Assembly: GCA_013911975.1 (NCBI GenBank)
Contig: JACESF010000009.1
Location: 1-64,000, forward strand
Length of the DNA: 64,000 nt
DNA from: Hyphomicrobiales bacterium
Lineage (GTDB): Bacteria; Pseudomonadota; Alphaproteobacteria; Rhizobiales; Xanthobacteraceae
Direction of reading: 5' to 3'
This document shows, in pieces, positions 16,571 to 25,277 of the stretch. A program made the position numbers and the translations under genes. Numbering within the stretch: position 1 is the first letter of the stretch; every line of letters begins with the position of its first letter. The notes below the pieces were generated by a model. That model was not told the DNA's origin, did no database searches, and saw only the letters and a list, made by a program, of their open reading frames with translations.

Positions 16571-16906
16571 ATGGCACTCAAGCTCGTCTATTCCACCTTT
16601 CCCTCCGTCGCCACCGCCGAGGCGGTGGGGCGGCGGCTGGTGAATGCGCGCCTCGCCGCCTGCGCCAACATCCTGCCGGCCATGATCTCCATCTATGAAT
16701 GGCAGGGCGCGCTGGAGCGGGCGGACGAAGTGGTGCTGCTGCTGAAGACCACGGACGCGCAGGCCGCCGCCCTCATGTCCGCCTTGGCGCAGGCCCATCC
16801 CTACGAGGTCCCCGCCATCCTCCTCCTGCCCGTGGAGGCCGGCGGCGCCGCCTTCGCCGCCTGGGTGGAGGCGCAGACGCGGCCCGGTCTCGCGCCGCGC
16901 GGGTGA
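16571..16906 (+). CDS. cutA: Divalent-cation tolerance protein CutA
   Basis: This 111-aa CutA1-family protein forms a PII-like ferredoxin-fold trimer in characterised homologues. The core markers are LVYSTFPSVATAEAVGRRLV, RLAACANILPAMISIYEWQG, EVVLLLKTTDAQ and AHPYEVPAILLLPV. The HPYE motif and the ACANI segment are the family hallmarks. It has been linked to copper tolerance in E. coli, but the biochemical role remains uncertain. The start at 16571 lies at the expected N-terminus. The autotransporter gene follows 87 bases downstream on the same strand. Confidence 0.93.
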   Translation: MALKLVYSTFPSVATAEAVGRRLVNARLAACANILPAMISIYEWQGALERADEVVLLLKTTDAQAAALMSALAQAHPYEVPAILLLPVEAGGAAFAAWVEAQTRPGLAPRG

Positions 16907-16993
16907 TTTTGCAGGCCGAATCGGTAAATTTCGCCATTGGCCCCTCCGGGGCGTGCGTTTTCTATGGGCGAAAGACCTGAAGGGGAGGGGGAC

Positions 16994-18958
16994 ATGGGGC
17001 GCGTCACCGGCCTTTTGGGAGGCGTTGCGCTGGTGGCGCTGGCCGGGCCGGCGGCGGCGCAGTCGGTGTGGGATCCGGTGATCTCCAACAGCCACTGGTA
17101 CGTGCCGGTGCCCAACATGCTGGCCTACGCGGCGCCCAGCACCTCCTTCGCCAATCCCATCCCCATCGGCGACCAGACCCTGTGGACGCTGGGCACCTCC
17201 ACGAACGGCGTCTTCACGGGGGTCTCTTACGGCCAGCTCGCCATCGGCCCGGTCACGTCCTACTCCACGCTCTCCATCCAGGGCACCGTCACCCCCTCGG
17301 GGCAGATCTCCATGGTGTTCACCTCCACCGATGGCGGTCCCGACACCATCGGCCTCGGCCGCATGGCCGAGCGGGGCGGCGTCACCGAGATGGAGATGCA
17401 GATGATCATCGGCACCGACCTGCTGGTGACGCACTGGGCCTATATGGTGCCCTATGACCCCAGCACCTTCACCCCGCCCCAGGCGCAGGCGGTGCCGTCG
17501 CCCGCCGCGTCCAACTGGGCCTGGATGCAGGGCACGCCCTGGCGCATGACGAGCCCCGGCCTGTTCGGCGCGGCGGGGCCGGGCAATCTGGTGATCACCA
17601 ATTTCCAGGGCGGCTATTTCTGGGGCCTCGCCGTAGGGCCGGGCGGGGCGGCGGCGGGCACCTACACCGTGCTCGGTTCCGTGACCCCGGAAGGCCGCGT
17701 GCTCCTGAATACCATCTCCAACGGCCAACTCGTGAGCCTCTACGGCGCGGCCGAGGGAGATGCGGCGGCGGCCGCCATGCTGCTCGGCACCTACAGTTCC
17801 GATGCGCTCTTCACCGGCGACATCACCGGCCTGTCGCTGGTGCAGCCCTATGGATATGCGGTGGCGGCCGCGGGCAATCCGTCGGCGCTCGGCGCCGCGA
17901 ACACGCTCTACGGCGTCGCGGGCACGGTTCAGGGGATCCTCGGACCGCTCGCCCCAGCCATCGCCGCGCTGAACGGCCTGGAGGGGCCGGCGCTCTCCAC
18001 GGCCATCAGCCAGACCTTGCCGGTGCTCAACGGCGCGGCGGCGCAGGCCACCTATGCCACCCAGCGTGCCTTCCAGCAGGTGGTTCTGGGCCGCCTCGAC
18101 ACCATCCATGGGACAGACGCGCCGGGCACCGAGCGGAATGTCTGGCTGCGGCCGTTCGGCAATTTCGCGGACCAGGGCACGCAAGGCGGCGTCGCCGGCT
18201 ATTCCGCCTCGGGCGGCGGCATGGCGGCGGGCCTCGACGCCTCCGTGGGGCCGGACGCGGTGCTGGGCCTCGTGGCGGCCTATTCCGCGACCTCCATCAC
18301 CGGCGGCAACGACCTGGTGCCTAACGGGCTGGACGTAAGCACCTACCAGCTTGGCCTCTACGGCGCCTATGAACTGGCGCCGGGCCTCGATCTCAATGTC
18401 CAGCTCGACGGCGGCTACAACCGCAACAGCGCCCAGCGCACCATCGCCTTCATGGGGAGTGCCGCCTCCGCCGATTATGACGGCTGGACCGGCCATGCGG
18501 GCGCCGGCCTGACGCGCCGATTCGAGCTGGCGCCGGGCGTCTCCGTGTCTCCGCTCGTGCGGCTGGACTATGCGCAGGTGCAGGCGGACGGCTACACGGA
18601 AAGCGGCGCCGGGGCGCTGGACCTCACCGTTGCCTCGCAGACCTATCGGGAATTGCTGCTCACGGCCGGCTTCAAGGCCAGCTACCGGCTCGCCGAGCAT
18701 CTGGCACTCACCGCCAATGGCGGGGTGGGCTACAACACCTTGAGCGAGCGGGCGCAGGTGAGCGCCGCCTTCGCGGGCGGCGGCGGCGTGTTCCTCACCG
18801 AGGGGGCCGACCTCTCGCCGTGGCTGTACACGGCGGGGATCGGCCTCACCGGCATGAAGACCGGCCAGCTGGAGCTGAGCGTCAATTACGACCTTGCCGC
18901 CAGCCCCAGCGGGTTCCTGAACCAGATCGGTTCCGTCCTCGTGAAGATGCGCCTTTAG
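16994..18958 (+). CDS. Autotransporter-domain outer-membrane protein with a passenger of unknown fold
   Basis: This 654-aa protein starts after a strong AGGGGAGGGG Shine-Dalgarno sequence. It has a short signal peptide (MGRVTGLLGGVALVALAGPA then AAAQS). Residues about 23-350 form a passenger with no recognised enzymatic motif and several Gly/Thr-rich strands (YSTLSIQGTVTPSGQISMVF, GAAAGTYTVLGSVTPEGRVL). The final roughly 280 residues are an autotransporter barrel (VWLRPFGNFADQGTQGGVAG to NQIGSVLVKMRL). It shares the YATQRAFQQVVLGRLD-type linker helix seen before many such barrels. The stop lies 18 bases from the convergent uricase stop. Function beyond surface exposure is unknown. Confidence 0.83.
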   Translation: MGRVTGLLGGVALVALAGPAAAQSVWDPVISNSHWYVPVPNMLAYAAPSTSFANPIPIGDQTLWTLGTSTNGVFTGVSYGQLAIGPVTSYSTLSIQGTVTPSGQISMVFTSTDGGPDTIGLGRMAERGGVTEMEMQMIIGTDLLVTHWAYMVPYDPSTFTPPQAQAVPSPAASNWAWMQGTPWRMTSPGLFGAAGPGNLVITNFQGGYFWGLAVGPGGAAAGTYTVLGSVTPEGRVLLNTISNGQLVSLYGAAEGDAAAAAMLLGTYSSDALFTGDITGLSLVQPYGYAVAAAGNPSALGAANTLYGVAGTVQGILGPLAPAIAALNGLEGPALSTAISQTLPVLNGAAAQATYATQRAFQQVVLGRLDTIHGTDAPGTERNVWLRPFGNFADQGTQGGVAGYSASGGGMAAGLDASVGPDAVLGLVAAYSATSITGGNDLVPNGLDVSTYQLGLYGAYELAPGLDLNVQLDGGYNRNSAQRTIAFMGSAASADYDGWTGHAGAGLTRRFELAPGVSVSPLVRLDYAQVQADGYTESGAGALDLTVASQTYRELLLTAGFKASYRLAEHLALTANGGVGYNTLSERAQVSAAFAGGGGVFLTEGADLSPWLYTAGIGLTGMKTGQLELSVNYDLAASPSGFLNQIGSVLVKMRL

Positions 18959-18976
18959 GGTCGCGTTCCCCGGGCC

Positions 18977-19813
18977 TCAGCGGCCGACCGTGCACTCGAT
19001 CTGCCCGTGGGGCTCGTCGGTGGGCAGGAAGACCACATTCTCGTTGTCGAGGCCGAACGGCTCCAGGTTGATCAGCAGGTAATGCTTGTTGGGGCAGGCG
19101 AGGGAGATGTCGATCACCTCGGGCACCTTGGCGAGCGCCGCCGTGCCCATGCGGTAGAGGCTGTCCTGCACGCTCTCGGAGAAGGTGGTGGCGAACACCT
19201 CGATGAGGGTCGCGAGGATGGTGGCGTTGGCCGCCTTGTAGTCGGCGGGCGCCGCGCTCCAGCGCCAGCTCGCCTCCATGGCGGTGGCGCAGATGCGGTC
19301 CCGGGTCTCCTTCAGCGTGGTGTAGGGGTCCGTGTGGAACCGGTCCCAGGCCGAGCCGGTGGTCTTCATGAAGGTGAAGCCCGAGATGCCGGACGTGATC
19401 TCCAGCTTCTCGCGGGTGGCGAACACCCGGGCGAAGGGCGCGCCGTTGGAATCCAGCGTGAAGGCATGGTCGTGGGGCGCCCCGCCGAAGGAGAGGCGGT
19501 CCCACTTGGTCTCGTGGGCGGTGACGGTGGCGGTGTCCACCTGCGGGTAGGAGACGAGGAGCTTGTCCGCCACAGCGGCGCAGAAGGCCTCGGTGTCGAG
19601 CCCGAGATTCTCGCGGGCCACCACATTGACCACGTTCTTCACGGTGTCCGTGCAGATCATGCGGGAATTGTCCGCCGCCACGTAGGAGGCGGCGAAATCG
19701 CCTGTCATCATGGCCTGGACGTTCAGCTCGCGCACCTCGTGGCGCCCGCCGTCCTTCTTCACGCGCAGCACGCGCACCCGCGCCTTGCCGTAGGTGTTGC
19801 TCACCAAAGTCAT
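18977..19813 (-). CDS. Urate oxidase (uricase)
   Basis: This 278-aa cofactor-free T-fold enzyme oxidises urate to 5-hydroxyisourate, the first step of the pathway completed at 22-25 kb. Family landmarks are SNTYGKARVRVLRV at the N-terminus, with the conserved Lys of the catalytic dyad. They continue with ASYVAADNSRMICTDTVKNV, including the TDTVKN segment with the catalytic Thr, and HAFTLDSNGAPFARVF. A KTTGSAWDRFHTDPYTTLKE segment and a C-terminal FGLDNENVVFLPTDEPHGQI follow. The last residues are TVGR, without the eukaryotic peroxisomal signal. It is on the opposite strand from uraH, separated by two peptidase genes. Confidence 0.95.
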   Translation of the reverse strand: MTLVSNTYGKARVRVLRVKKDGGRHEVRELNVQAMMTGDFAASYVAADNSRMICTDTVKNVVNVVARENLGLDTEAFCAAVADKLLVSYPQVDTATVTAHETKWDRLSFGGAPHDHAFTLDSNGAPFARVFATREKLEITSGISGFTFMKTTGSAWDRFHTDPYTTLKETRDRICATAMEASWRWSAAPADYKAANATILATLIEVFATTFSESVQDSLYRMGTAALAKVPEVIDISLACPNKHYLLINLEPFGLDNENVVFLPTDEPHGQIECTVGR

Positions 19814-19877
19814 CTGGATCCCCTGGTTGGTTTTCAGTGTCGTTAGCCCATGCGCGCGCCCCCGGCGCTGATCTCGA

Positions 19878-21107
19878 TCAGATCAGCAGGTCCGCCACCG
19901 AGCGCGCGATGACGCGCGTCGCCAAAGCGAGGTCGGACAGACGGATCTTCTCGTCCGCGCGGTGGCCGTTCGCCTCCTCGATGGAGCGCGGGCCCGCGCC
20001 GTAGAGCACAACCGGGAAGCCGCCCTCCGCATAGAGCCGCGCGTCGGTATAGAGCGGCACGCCCCTGGCTGGGATCTCCTCTCCGATCACGTCATGGGCG
20101 TTGCGGCGCAGGATGTCCGCCATGCGCAGCGCGCGGGGGCTCGCCACCAGGGGACGGGCCAGAAGCAGGCGGCGGATGGAGATGCGGGCCTGGGGATAGG
20201 CGCTGGCGGCGAGCAGGATGGCGTCGCGCACCTCGTCCTCCACCTGTTCCGGCACTTCCTCGGGCACGATGCGCCGGTCGAGGCGGAAGGTGACGCGGTC
20301 CGGCACCACGTTGGTGTTGATGCCCCCCGAGATGAGGCCGACCGTGAGCTGGGGCGAGCCGATGCCCGGCGTCTGCGAGACCGTGGCGGCGAGGCCGTCG
20401 CGATAGGCGTAGAGCGCGGAGAGGATGCCGGTGGCCGCTTCCAGCGCGTCGATGCCGGTGAAGGGCAGGGCGGCGTGGGCGGAGCGCCCGGCCACCTCCA
20501 CCTCCAGGTGCAGGCAGCCATTGTGGGCCACCACCACGGAATAGGAGAAGCCCGCCGAGATGACATAGTCCGGCTTCGTCAGCGCCTCCGAAATGAGGAA
20601 GCCCGGGCCGATCTCCCCGCCGATCTCCTCGTCGAATGTAAAGTGCAGCTCCACCGTGCCCTTCAGCGGCAGGCCCGAGCGCTTCAGCGCGTCGAGGGCG
20701 AAGGCGTAGGTGGCGAAGTCGGACTTCGAGACCGCCGCGCCCCGGCCGTACATCTCCCCGTTCACGATCGCGGCCCCGTAAGGATCCTGCGTCCAGCCCT
20801 CGCCGGGGGGCACCACGTCGCCATGGGCGTTCAGCGCCACGGTCGGTCCGTCCCCGAAGCGGTGGCGCACCACGAGGTTGGTGACGGACACCATGCCCGC
20901 AGCCCGCACCCGGTCCTGCGGCACCACGTGGCGCTCCACATGGAAGCCGAGGCCCTCCAGCAGCTCGGCCGCGCGCGCGGCGGGCGGACCGCAATCACCG
21001 GGGGGATTGTCGGACGGCGTCTTCACGAGCGCGGCCAGGAACGCGACCTGGGCATCCGCCCGTTCGGCGATGAGGGTGTCCAGGCGGTGGGCCTCGGTAG
21101 GGGTCAT
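19878..21107 (-). CDS. M20 family metallo-hydrolase (ArgE/DapE-like)
   Basis: This 409-aa zinc amidohydrolase or peptidase has the metal-ligand motif VALNAHGDVVPPGEGW, a bridging Asp in GRGAAVSKSDFATYAF, and the catalytic Glu pair in LHFTFDEEIGGEIG. The dimerisation domain follows, with EVAGRSAHAALPFTGIDALE. The GRGAAVSKSD sequence departs from the common GRGAADMKGG but keeps the Asp. Homologues deacylate N-acyl amino acids or hydrolyse ureido compounds. Sitting on the uricase strand, 64 bases upstream of that gene, it may belong to the purine pathway, for instance as a ureidoglycolate- or allantoate-type hydrolase, but the true substrate is unclear. Confidence 0.82.
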   Translation of the reverse strand: MTPTEAHRLDTLIAERADAQVAFLAALVKTPSDNPPGDCGPPAARAAELLEGLGFHVERHVVPQDRVRAAGMVSVTNLVVRHRFGDGPTVALNAHGDVVPPGEGWTQDPYGAAIVNGEMYGRGAAVSKSDFATYAFALDALKRSGLPLKGTVELHFTFDEEIGGEIGPGFLISEALTKPDYVISAGFSYSVVVAHNGCLHLEVEVAGRSAHAALPFTGIDALEAATGILSALYAYRDGLAATVSQTPGIGSPQLTVGLISGGINTNVVPDRVTFRLDRRIVPEEVPEQVEDEVRDAILLAASAYPQARISIRRLLLARPLVASPRALRMADILRRNAHDVIGEEIPARGVPLYTDARLYAEGGFPVVLYGAGPRSIEEANGHRADEKIRLSDLALATRVIARSVADLLI

Positions 21108-21349
21108 GGATCGGTCCTTCAGCCTGTGTGCCGCCGCAAGGTCGCACGACGATGCCAGATGGTACCGAACAAAGCTCGAAGCGCGGCCCGCGTGCAAGAC
21201 CTTCCCCAACTGCCGCCCGCGATGCCGGAGGCGAGCGCAAAAGCCATGGTAGCGATTTACGATATTGCTATCTAAAGTTGAGTTTGTTACCGTCACACCG
21301 CTTCGCCGAGGCGATCGGCTCAAGCTCATTCCAAATGTCGGGGGGGGTG

Positions 21350-21889
21350 ATGTTGGATCTCTATAATCCGACGGCCAGAAGCGTCGATCATTCAATCCTG
21401 CATCCGGCGTTTCGCTCCGCCTTGTCGGCCTTGATCGAAGATCTGGCGCAGAGCGAAATCCCGCTCTTCGTGTTCGAGGCCTTCCGGACGCCCGTTCGTC
21501 AGAAATATCTCTACGCGCAGGGCCGCACGGTCCCCCACACGAAGATCGTCACCTACGCCAAGCCCTGGGGTTCCTATCATCAGTACGGCCTGGCGGTGGA
21601 CATGGTCTTCGGCGGGCCGGGAAAATGGACCTGGGACGAGCCGAAGAAGGGGATGTGGGCGAAGTACCATGTCCTCGCCAAAAAGCATGGTCTCATGCCG
21701 CTCGACTTCGAGACCCCCCATGTTCAAATGGCCGGGCTTTCCAGCAATGCGTTGAAGGAAGGCTTCTATCCCGGCGGCGGGGATGAAACCTGGGCGGAAA
21801 ACCTCGCCGGGGTCATCGCCGTCTGGACCGGCGAGGAGGATGCTCCGCCGCCGCCGGCGATCTTCGAGCGCGCGCCGCTGGTGGCCTGA
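21350..21889 (+). CDS. M15-type peptidoglycan L-alanyl-D-glutamate/D-Ala-D-Ala peptidase
   Basis: This 179-aa peptidase of the phage-endolysin/VanY-like M15 clan has zinc ligands in SYHQYGLAVDMVF (the SxHxxGxAxD motif) and a C-terminal FETPHVQMAG supplying the last His. FVFEAFRTPVRQKYLYAQGR is the usual substrate-pocket segment. The start at 21350 is preferred because a run of seven G residues lies just upstream; an ATG at 21335 in the same frame is possible. There is no signal peptide, so it resembles a cytoplasmic endolysin-type protein, perhaps of phage origin, although no phage genes flank it. The upstream 100 bases are markedly more AT-rich than the surroundings. Confidence 0.78.
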   Translation: MLDLYNPTARSVDHSILHPAFRSALSALIEDLAQSEIPLFVFEAFRTPVRQKYLYAQGRTVPHTKIVTYAKPWGSYHQYGLAVDMVFGGPGKWTWDEPKKGMWAKYHVLAKKHGLMPLDFETPHVQMAGLSSNALKEGFYPGGGDETWAENLAGVIAVWTGEEDAPPPPAIFERAPLVA

Positions 21890-21916
21890 GAGTCGCATCC
21901 CGCGCCTCGGCGTTCC

Positions 21917-21974
21917 GGGGACGCGTCGGTCCACGCGCGTGGCGGCCGGATCGTCGCGCGTCCCCTTTTCTTTC
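21917..21974 (+). terminator. Rho-independent terminator candidate after the M15 gene
   Basis: Perfect nine-base arms GGGGACGCG (21917-21925) and CGCGTCCCC (21957-21965) are followed at once by TTTTCTTTC. The loop contains a second perfect palindrome, CCACGCGCGTGG (21931-21942). This would end the M15 transcript before uraH. Confidence 0.55.
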
Positions 21975-22150
21975 AGGCCCGCAGCGCCGTGGCGCGCGCC
22001 GGATCCGGCCCTGACGCCGGTTCCATCCGGCGCATCCTCGTGCCCGAACGTCCCCCGCCTTCCCCTCCAAAATGCGTCCCCCCTGTTGATCAGCGGGGGC
22101 CGGATCAGGCTCTATGGGGCCGTTGGAGAAATCGGGCGAAGGGGACGCGG

Positions 22151-22504
22151 ATGGGCCGGCTTTCGACGCATGTGCTCGATCTGGTGGAGGGCGGGCCCGC
22201 GCGCGGGGTGCAGGTGGAGCTTCATCGCCTGTTCGCGGACGGGCGGCGGGCGCTGGTTTCCCGCCATCTCACCAACACCGACGGGCGCACCGACGCGCCG
22301 CTCCTGTCGGGCGAGGAGGCGGCCCCCGGCACCTATGAGCTGGTCTTCCATGTGGGCGCCTATTTCCGCGCCAAGGGGGCGGCCCTTCCGGAGCCCGCCT
22401 TCCTGGACGAGGTGCCGGTGCGCTTCTCCATGGCCGAGGGCGGGCACTACCACGTGCCCCTCCTGTGCTCCCCCTGGTCCTATTCCACCTATCGCGGTTC
22501 CTGA
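22151..22504 (+). CDS. uraH: 5-hydroxyisourate hydrolase
   Basis: This 117-aa transthyretin-related enzyme hydrolyses 5-hydroxyisourate to OHCU, the second step after uricase. The N-terminal [17 protein letters not shown] segment holds the catalytic His. [18 protein letters not shown] lies in the middle. The C-terminal [18 protein letters not shown] carries the diagnostic YRGS tail. The length is standard for bacterial HIU hydrolases without a leader peptide, so it acts in the cytoplasm. The next gene begins four bases after this stop, which makes a tight urate operon with the PuuE/UraD fusion and allantoate hydrolase. Confidence 0.95.
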   Translation: MGRLSTHVLDLVEGGPARGVQVELHRLFADGRRALVSRHLTNTDGRTDAPLLSGEEAAPGTYELVFHVGAYFRAKGAALPEPAFLDEVPVRFSMAEGGHYHVPLLCSPWSYSTYRGS

Positions 22505-22507
22505 TCC

Positions 22508-23929
22508 ATGACCGACGCTCCCTATCCCCGCGACCTCGTCGGCTACGGCCGCACGCCGCCCCATCCGCGCTGGCCGGGGGAGGCGCGCATCGCCGTTCAG
22601 TTCGTCATGAATTACGAGGAGGGCGGGGAGAACGCGATCATCCACGGCGACGCCGCCTCGGAAGCCTTCCTTTCCGAGATCGTGGGCGCCGCGCCCTGGC
22701 CGGGCCAGCGGCACATGAACATGGAGAGCATCTACGAATTCGGCTCCCGCGTGGGCTTCTGGCGCCTGCACCGGATGTTCACGGAGCGCGGCCTGCCGCT
22801 GACCGTGTTCGGCATCGCGACCGCCATGGCCCGCCATCCCGAGGCGGCCGCCGCCATGACCGAGGCGGGCTGGGAGATCGCCAGCCACGGCTACAAGTGG
22901 ATCGACTACAAGGACATTCCCGCTGACATCGAGCGCGACCATATCGCCGAGGCGGTGCGCATCCAGGCGGACCTGACGGGCGCCCGGCCGCTCGGCTTCT
23001 ACCAGGGGCGCACCTCCGAGCAGTCGCTGCGGCTCACCATGGAGGAAGGCGGCTTCCTCTATTCGGCGGATACCTATGCGGACGAACTGCCCTATTGGGT
23101 GGAGGGGCCGCGCGGGCCGTTCCTCATGGTGCCCTATACGCTGGACGCCAACGACATGCGGTTCGCCATCCCGGCGGGCTTCTCCAACGGCGATGCCTTC
23201 TTCACCTACCTGAAGGACAGCTTCGACCTGCTCTATGCCGAGGGCGCGACGGCGCCGCGCATGCTCTCCATCGGCCTGCACAACCGCCTCGTGGGGCGGC
23301 CGGGGCGCGCGGCGGCGCTCGCCCGGTTCCTGGACTACATCCTCTCCCACGAGAAGGTCTGGGTGGCGCGGCGCGTGGATATCGCGCGCCACTGGATCGC
23401 CCATCACCCCCCGGCGGGCGGCTATGTGCCGAGCCGCCTGTCCCGGCCACTGTTCGTGGAGCGGTTCGGCGGGGTGTTCGAGCATTCGCCCTGGATCGCG
23501 GAAGGCGCCTACGATGCCGGCCTGACATCCGCGCAGGATACGGCCGATGGCCTCGCGTCGGCCATGGCGGCGGTGCTGCGCGCCGCGCCGCCCGAGCGGC
23601 AGATGGCGGTGATCCACGCCCATCCCGACCTTGCCGGAAAGCTCGCCCAGGCCCGCCTTCTGACGGCGGAGAGCGCGCAGGAACAGGCTTCCGCAGGCCT
23701 CGACGCGCTGACGGGCGCGGAGCGTGACCGCTTTGCGGAGTTGAACGCCGCCTATATGGCGCGCTTCGGCTTCGTCTTCATCATGGCCATCCGCGACCGC
23801 AGCAAGGCCGAGATCCTCGCCGCTTTCGAGCGGCGGCTCGCCAACGGCCCGGAGGCGGAGCGCGCCGAGGCGCTCGCGCAGGTGGAGCGCATCGCGGCGC
23901 TGCGCATCGCGCAGATCCTCGCCCCATGA
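22508..23929 (+). CDS. Fused allantoinase (PuuE-type) and OHCU decarboxylase
   Basis: This is a 473-aa bifunctional protein. Residues 1 to about 305 are a metal-independent PuuE-type allantoinase with a polysaccharide-deacetylase fold, shown by DLVGYGRTPPHPRWPGEARI, EIASHGYKWIDYKDIP and FYQGRTSEQSL. Residues about 315-473 are 2-oxo-4-hydroxy-4-carboxy-5-ureidoimidazoline decarboxylase, shown by FGGVFEHSPWIAEGAY, the catalytic-His motif AVIHAHPDLAGKLAQAR and AAYMARFGFVFIMAIRDRSK. The C-terminal domain makes S-allantoin and the N-terminal domain opens it to allantoate, so two successive steps sit on one chain in reverse order. This fusion is known in some proteobacteria. The stop overlaps the next start (ATGA). 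Confidence 0.93.
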   Translation: MTDAPYPRDLVGYGRTPPHPRWPGEARIAVQFVMNYEEGGENAIIHGDAASEAFLSEIVGAAPWPGQRHMNMESIYEFGSRVGFWRLHRMFTERGLPLTVFGIATAMARHPEAAAAMTEAGWEIASHGYKWIDYKDIPADIERDHIAEAVRIQADLTGARPLGFYQGRTSEQSLRLTMEEGGFLYSADTYADELPYWVEGPRGPFLMVPYTLDANDMRFAIPAGFSNGDAFFTYLKDSFDLLYAEGATAPRMLSIGLHNRLVGRPGRAAALARFLDYILSHEKVWVARRVDIARHWIAHHPPAGGYVPSRLSRPLFVERFGGVFEHSPWIAEGAYDAGLTSAQDTADGLASAMAAVLRAAPPERQMAVIHAHPDLAGKLAQARLLTAESAQEQASAGLDALTGAERDRFAELNAAYMARFGFVFIMAIRDRSKAEILAAFERRLANGPEAERAEALAQVERIAALRIAQILAP

Positions 23930-25197
23930 CGGTATCCCCCATAACCACGTCCCCGATCCCGCCCGATCCGCTGGACGGCGGCGCCATCGAGGCGCGCCTG
24001 CGGGCGCTCGCCGCCTTCACCGACGTGCCCGACGAGATGACGCGCCTCACTTTGTCCCCCGCCCACAAGGCGGCGGCGGCGCAGGTGGCGGGCTGGTTCC
24101 GCGCGGCGGGGCTCGCGGAGGTGCATGTGGACGGCACCGGCTCCGTAGTCGGGCGCTACGCCGCCGCGCGGGCGGAGGCGCCCACGCTGATCCTCGGCTC
24201 GCACATCGACACCGTCCGCAATGCCGGGATCTATGACGGCAATCTCGGCGTGCTGGTGGCGCTCGCCGCCGTGGAGGCGCTGAGCCGGGCCGGGCGGCGG
24301 CTGCCCGTGGCGGTGGAGGTGGCGGCCTTCGCCGACGAGGAGGGGGTGCGCTTTCCCTCTACCCTCAGTTCGTCCCGTGCCCTCGCCGGCACCTTCGATG
24401 CGGCCTGCCTGGAGGAGGCGGACGCGGCGGGCATCACGCGCCGGGCCGCCCTGGAGGCGTTCGGCGCGCCGGTCCACACCATTGCGGGGCTCGCCCGCGA
24501 CCCCGCCCGCACGCGCGGCTATGTGGAAGTGCATATCGAGCAGGGGCCGGTGCTGGACGCGCTGGGTGCGCCGCTCGGCATCGTCACGGGAATCGCCGGG
24601 GCCTCGCGCGGCAAGGTGAGCGTGCGGGGGCAGGCGGGCCATTCCGGCACGCTGCCCATGAGCCTGCGGCAGGACGCGCTCCCGGCTGCGGCGGAGATGG
24701 TGCTGGCCGTTGAGACGCGGGGGCGGCGGGACGTGGCGCCCGAGAGCCTCGTGGCCACGGTGGGTGTGCTGGACGTGCCGGGTGCCGCCGTGAACGTGGT
24801 GCCGGGCGAGGTTCGCTTCTCTCTGGATGTGCGGGCCTCGGACGACGGCGTGCGCAGGGCGGCGGTTTCGGACATCGCCGCGCAGATCGCAGCCATCGCG
24901 GCGCGCCGGGGCGTATCTGCCGAGATCGCCTGGGGCCATGACGCGCCCGCCGCGCCCTGCGACCCCGGGCTGCGCGCGCGCCTCGCGGCGGCGGTGGCGG
25001 GGCTGGGGCTCGAGGCGCCGTTGCTGCCCTCCGGCGCGGGGCATGATGCCATGGTGTTCCGGGGCATCCTGCCCATGGCCATGCTGTTCGTGCGCTCGCG
25101 CAACGGCAGCCACAATCCCGCCGAGGCGGCGGACGCGGCGGATATCGGCCTCGCCGCCCGGGCGCTCCACGCGTTCCTGCTGGGGCTCGAGGCGTAA
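23926..25197 (+). CDS. Allantoate amidohydrolase (M20/HyuC-type)
   Basis: This 423-aa dinuclear metal hydrolase should convert allantoate to ureidoglycolate, CO2 and ammonia, the last pathway step visible here. Landmarks are LILGSHIDTVRNAGIYDGNL (metal ligands), VAAFADEEGVRFPSTLSSSR (catalytic Glu pair) and GYVEVHIEQGPVLDALGAPL. SRGKVSVRGQAGHSGTLPM is in the dimerisation domain and SGAGHDAMVF supplies the last ligand region. These are shared with N-carbamoyl-L-amino-acid hydrolase and beta-ureidopropionase, so the assignment rests on the operon. It overlaps the PuuE/UraD gene by 4 bp. Confidence 0.9.
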   Translation: MTVSPITTSPIPPDPLDGGAIEARLRALAAFTDVPDEMTRLTLSPAHKAAAAQVAGWFRAAGLAEVHVDGTGSVVGRYAAARAEAPTLILGSHIDTVRNAGIYDGNLGVLVALAAVEALSRAGRRLPVAVEVAAFADEEGVRFPSTLSSSRALAGTFDAACLEEADAAGITRRAALEAFGAPVHTIAGLARDPARTRGYVEVHIEQGPVLDALGAPLGIVTGIAGASRGKVSVRGQAGHSGTLPMSLRQDALPAAAEMVLAVETRGRRDVAPESLVATVGVLDVPGAAVNVVPGEVRFSLDVRASDDGVRRAAVSDIAAQIAAIAARRGVSAEIAWGHDAPAAPCDPGLRARLAAAVAGLGLEAPLLPSGAGHDAMVFRGILPMAMLFVRSRNGSHNPAEAADAADIGLAARALHAFLLGLEA

Positions 25198-25277
25198 GCG
25201 CCGCGCTGGACTCCGCTCCCGGTTGTGTCAATTTGCCCGCAGGCGCGCCGAGAGGCCGGCGTGGGACGTGAAGGGAC

